A program made the position numbers and the translations under genes. The notes beneath the pieces were generated by a model, which was not told the origin of the DNA, made no database searches, and worked only from the letters and a program-made list of their open reading frames with translations. Source: Methyloversatilis discipulorum (GTDB taxonomy: Bacteria > Pseudomonadota > Gammaproteobacteria > Burkholderiales > Rhodocyclaceae). From it: a stretch of 64,000 nt of DNA. This document shows, in pieces, positions 61,655-64,000 of this stretch (the first letter of the stretch is position 1; each line of letters opens with the position of its first letter). Where the stretch lies: assembly GCF_000527135.1 (NCBI RefSeq), contig NZ_AZUP01000001.1, positions 682,001-746,000 on the forward strand, written 5' to 3'.

Positions 61655-62098
61655 TCAGGGCGCCAGCAGGTCGGCGAGTGCAGGAGGAGCCACCACCTTC
61701 AATGTCGTCGGGCACAGACGGTGTCGCCCAAGGCGCAGCACGGCGCGGTCGCGCGACACCAGCAGGTCGGCGCCACAGCGCACCGCGAGGTCAAAGAACT
61801 TCTGGTCTTCGCGATCGCGGCAGCGCGGCAGCGAAGCATCGGGCTGATCGGGCAGTGGATGCAGTTCGACGAGGGCGAGATAGTCGGCGTACAGTCGGGC
61901 AGTACCTTCCTCGTCGAGACCGAACTTGTCGTAGCGCAGCACGGTGCGCAATTCGCGCAGGCAGGCCTCGTCGCACGACAGACGCGCACGGCCGTCGGCC
62001 AGCGCCTGCGCAACGCAGTCCAGTTCGGCGTTGTGCCACAGCAGCAGGTCCAGTACCGCGTTGGTGTCGAGAACGATGTGCTTCACGGTGTGCTTCAT
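61655..62098 (-). CDS. PIN-domain protein (putative toxin-like RNase)
   Basis: The 147-residue protein starts H-I-V-L-D-T-N-A-V-L-D, the PIN domain first acidic motif, with E43 (S-C-D-E-A) and D97/D104-type acidic residues (R-E-D-Q-K-F-F-D-L) completing the metal site. It is of the COG1569 putative toxin type. No antitoxin gene is adjacent on either side. It may be an orphan housekeeping RNase or the remnant of a toxin-antitoxin pair. Confidence 0.82.
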   Translation of the reverse strand: MKHTVKHIVLDTNAVLDLLLWHNAELDCVAQALADGRARLSCDEACLRELRTVLRYDKFGLDEEGTARLYADYLALVELHPLPDQPDASLPRCRDREDQKFFDLAVRCGADLLVSRDRAVLRLGRHRLCPTTLKVVAPPALADLLAP

Positions 62099-62190
62099 GA
62101 TGGGCGCGCAGTGTAGGGCTTTGCTGTCGCGGCGGCGAACGTTTCCGCCCGGCGTGCGGTCTGTTGCGCATCGGCCGGAGGAGGTGCGTC

Positions 62191-62670
62191 ATGGTGTCGC
62201 AGGAGTTGCTGGCATTTCTGCTCGACCTCGCGGCCAAGCTGTCCGGCTATCCGCCCATTCCGGTGGACGCGCTGCCGCCGGTTCAGGTGCTGTCGGAGGC
62301 CGAGCTGGCGAAGGCAGTCTGCCCCGACGCCGCGGCGGGCTGCACCAATATCGCGGCCACTTTCGAGACGGAGCACTACGTCATCTACCTGCGCGATACG
62401 CTGGACCTCGAAAACGCCGCTGACAACTCCTTCCTGCTGCATGAGCTGGTGCATGTGCTGCAGCACAAGGCCCGCGGCGACGCCATCTTCGCCGACTGCC
62501 CGACCACGCTGAAGACCGAAACCGAGGCCTATCAGGCGCAGAACGCCTACCTGAAGCGCGAGGGCCAGTTCCTGCGCTTCGGCGAGGCGCTCGGCTTCAT
62601 GAGTTGCGCCGGCGAGCAGAACACCTTCTTCACGCGCGACATCATGATCGATCCGTTGATCGTGAAGTAG
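62191..62670 (+). CDS. Small protein with an HExxH metalloprotease-like motif
   Basis: 159 residues from ATG 62191 behind GGAGGAGG. The motif L-L-H-E-L-V-H-V-L-Q-H (about 90-100) is the zincin H-E-x-x-H pattern, with a following E-T-E-A-Y-Q-A-Q-N-A-Y helix that could give the third ligand (Glu). No signal peptide is clear, although the first 25 residues are hydrophobic. I do not recognise a named family. It could be a small metallopeptidase or a protein of the DUF class that keeps this motif. Confidence 0.75.
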   Translation: MVSQELLAFLLDLAAKLSGYPPIPVDALPPVQVLSEAELAKAVCPDAAAGCTNIAATFETEHYVIYLRDTLDLENAADNSFLLHELVHVLQHKARGDAIFADCPTTLKTETEAYQAQNAYLKREGQFLRFGEALGFMSCAGEQNTFFTRDIMIDPLIVK

Positions 62671-62726
62671 CGCCGACGGTGCGGGCCGCCGGCGTCGATC
62701 TCACGCCGCGCGCGCTTCACCGCCGA

Positions 62727-62753
62727 TGTCGGGGTCGGAAGACCCCTCCCACA
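62727..62753 (+). repeat. Dispersed hairpin element, right end fragment
   Basis: It contains GTCGGGGTCGGAAGACCCC followed by the terminal CTCCCACAG. Confidence 0.75.
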
Positions 62754-62788
62754 GAACCTCGGCTCCTGCTGCGATCCGGGGGCGCTTC

Positions 62789-62821
62789 TTGTGGGAGCGG
62801 CCTTGGCCGCGACAGGGCTGT
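62789..62821 (+). repeat. Dispersed hairpin element, left end fragment
   Basis: It reads TTGTGGGAGCGG-CCTTGGCCGC-GACAGGGCTGT, the left hairpin of the element, just before the RND gene end. The arrangement right half then left half is the reverse of a normal unit. Confidence 0.75.
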
Positions 62822-62837
62822 GATTCAAGGAGACGGC

Positions 62838-64000
62838 TTACCGGGACGTTGCCTCGCGGCGATCTTCGTCCTTCGCTTCGAAGCGCCCGTAGTGCAGCAG
62901 CAGCGTCGGCAGCACCAGCAGGTTCAGGATGGTCGAGGTGGCCAGGCCGCCGACGATGATGGCGGCCATCGGGCCCTCGATCTCGCGGCCGGGTTCGCCT
63001 GAGCCGATCACCAGCGGCATCAGGCCGAGGCCGGTCACCAGCGCCGTCATCAGGATGGAGGGCAGGCGTTCGGTGGCGCCGAGGATGGCGGTGTCTACGT
63101 TCCAGCGGTGGCCTTCCTGCTCGACCAGATGCTGGTAGTGCGACGCCAGCATGATGGAGTTGCGCAGCGTGATGCCGAACAGCGTGACGAAACCGACCAC
63201 CGAGCCGAGCGACAGCCAGCCGCCGCCGGCCAGCGCGGCGAGGATGCCGCCGATCAGCGCGAACGGCAGGTTCACGAAAGTGATCATCAGGTTGCGCAGG
63301 CTGGTGAAGGCTAGCATCAGCAGCACGGCGATGGCGGCGGCGGCGAGCAGCGAATGGGTGACCAGTTCGCGCCGCGCCTGGGCCTGGGCCTCAGCCGCAC
63401 CGGTCACCTTGTAATAGCTGCCCGGGTTCAGCTTCACGTCCTCGCGCAGCGTGCGCTGCACGTCGTCGCTGAAGCGACCCAGATCGTGGCCCGCCGCGAG
63501 GTTGGCGGTAATGGTCTGCACGCGCTTGCCGCCGGAGTGCAGGATCTTGTAGCGGCCGTTCTCGATCGCGATGTCGGCCACGTCGCGCAGTTCGATCAGG
63601 CGACCGTCCGGCGTGCGCAAGGGCAGGCGGCCGATTTCGGTCGGCGAACGACGGTGGTCCGGGTCCAGCGTGACCACCAGCGGCGTCGCCAGCGTGCCGC
63701 GATAGACCTCGCTCACGCGGCGGCCGGCGAAGGCGGTCTGCGCCGCGGCCAGCACCTCGTCCGGCGACAGGCGCCAGACCGCGAGCTTGTCCAGACGCGG
63801 CCGCACGACGATCTCCGGCGTGCCCGGCGGCGCCAGCACCTGCACGTCGGTCGCGCCCTTGACCCGCGCCAGCGCGGCGGCGACCGCGCTGGCGTCCGCG
63901 TCCAGCCGGTCGAGATTGGTGCCGAACACCTGCACCACCAGCGTCGCCGGGAAGCCTGATTCGGTTTCGCCGATGCGCTCGGTGAGGAAGGTGTTCACCG
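62838..64000 (-). CDS. Heavy-metal-type RND efflux pump (CusA/CzcA-like), C-terminal part
   Basis: The coding strand enters from beyond 64000, so only about the last 386 residues are present and the true start is outside. The fragment shows a periplasmic docking segment, the G-G-K-R-V-Q-T-I-T and R-E-D-V-K-L-N-P-G-S-Y-Y blocks, then the last membrane bundle (from about residue 215 of the fragment) with F-G-I-T-L-R-N-S-I-M-L and L-P-S-I-L-M-T-A-L-V-T-G-L-G, typical of CzcA/CusA and related HME-type pumps. Metal specificity cannot be judged, as the methionine or acidic relay residues are upstream. Confidence 0.9.
   Translation of the reverse strand, partial: VNTFLTERIGETESGFPATLVVQVFGTNLDRLDADASAVAAALARVKGATDVQVLAPPGTPEIVVRPRLDKLAVWRLSPDEVLAAAQTAFAGRRVSEVYRGTLATPLVVTLDPDHRRSPTEIGRLPLRTPDGRLIELRDVADIAIENGRYKILHSGGKRVQTITANLAAGHDLGRFSDDVQRTLREDVKLNPGSYYKVTGAAEAQAQARRELVTHSLLAAAAIAVLLMLAFTSLRNLMITFVNLPFALIGGILAALAGGGWLSLGSVVGFVTLFGITLRNSIMLASHYQHLVEQEGHRWNVDTAILGATERLPSILMTALVTGLGLMPLVIGSGEPGREIEGPMAAIIVGGLATSTILNLLVLPTLLLHYGRFEAKDEDRREATSR

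Overview
The window is GC-rich, densely coding bacterial chromosome. Its gene content (acetone carboxylase with an AcoR-type activator, separate cysD and cysN, purEK, two-partner secretion, a selenoneine cluster) points to a betaproteobacterium, perhaps near Rhodocyclales such as Methyloversatilis, Thauera or Azoarcus. That placement is inference. No rRNA, phage genes, transposase or CRISPR array is visible. The 5' edge cuts a giant exoprotein gene and the 3' edge cuts an RND pump gene.

Layout. 1-11.1 kb: 3' part of a giant TpsA-type exoprotein and its TpsB outer-membrane transporter. 11.3-16.0 kb: a cupin protein, then scoA-scoB (3-oxoacid CoA-transferase), a MerR-like regulator, a peroxiredoxin and two GST-like proteins. 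16.8-34.4 kb: acetone metabolism. acxABC (acetone carboxylase) is followed by a four-gene envelope module (YCF48-like propeller, MMPL/RND transporter, DUF1302, DUF1329), an acyl-CoA synthetase, a thiolase and a sigma-54 activator related to AcoR/AcxR. Acetone is carboxylated to acetoacetate, activated by CoA transfer or ligation, and cleaved to two acetyl-CoA. Good -24/-12 promoters lie before scoA, acxA and the thiolase gene, with a shared TTTC(C)GGAC motif upstream, so one regulon is likely.

34.7-43.4 kb: ECF sigma/anti-sigma pair, RhlE-like helicase, a MerR-controlled flavodoxin/DUF2798/DUF2938 operon, purE-purK-tsaC, and a putative lipoprotein. 43.5-49.5 kb: tRNA-Ala(CGC), a two-component pair, a phasin-like protein, and cysD-cysN with a decayed APS-kinase-like tail. 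49.6-57.7 kb: methyltransferase, membrane alkaline-phosphatase-superfamily protein, ATP-grasp protein, then egtD, senA, senB and selD/senC, which together predict hercynine and selenoneine synthesis. 57.7-64 kb: tRNA-Leu(UAA), glycine-zipper lipoprotein, TatD nuclease, TonB-dependent receptor, PIN protein, an HELVH protein and a CusA/CzcA-like pump.

A dispersed element of about 90 bp occurs whole or in part at about ten places between genes. It has 9-bp terminal inverted repeats and two internal hairpins.
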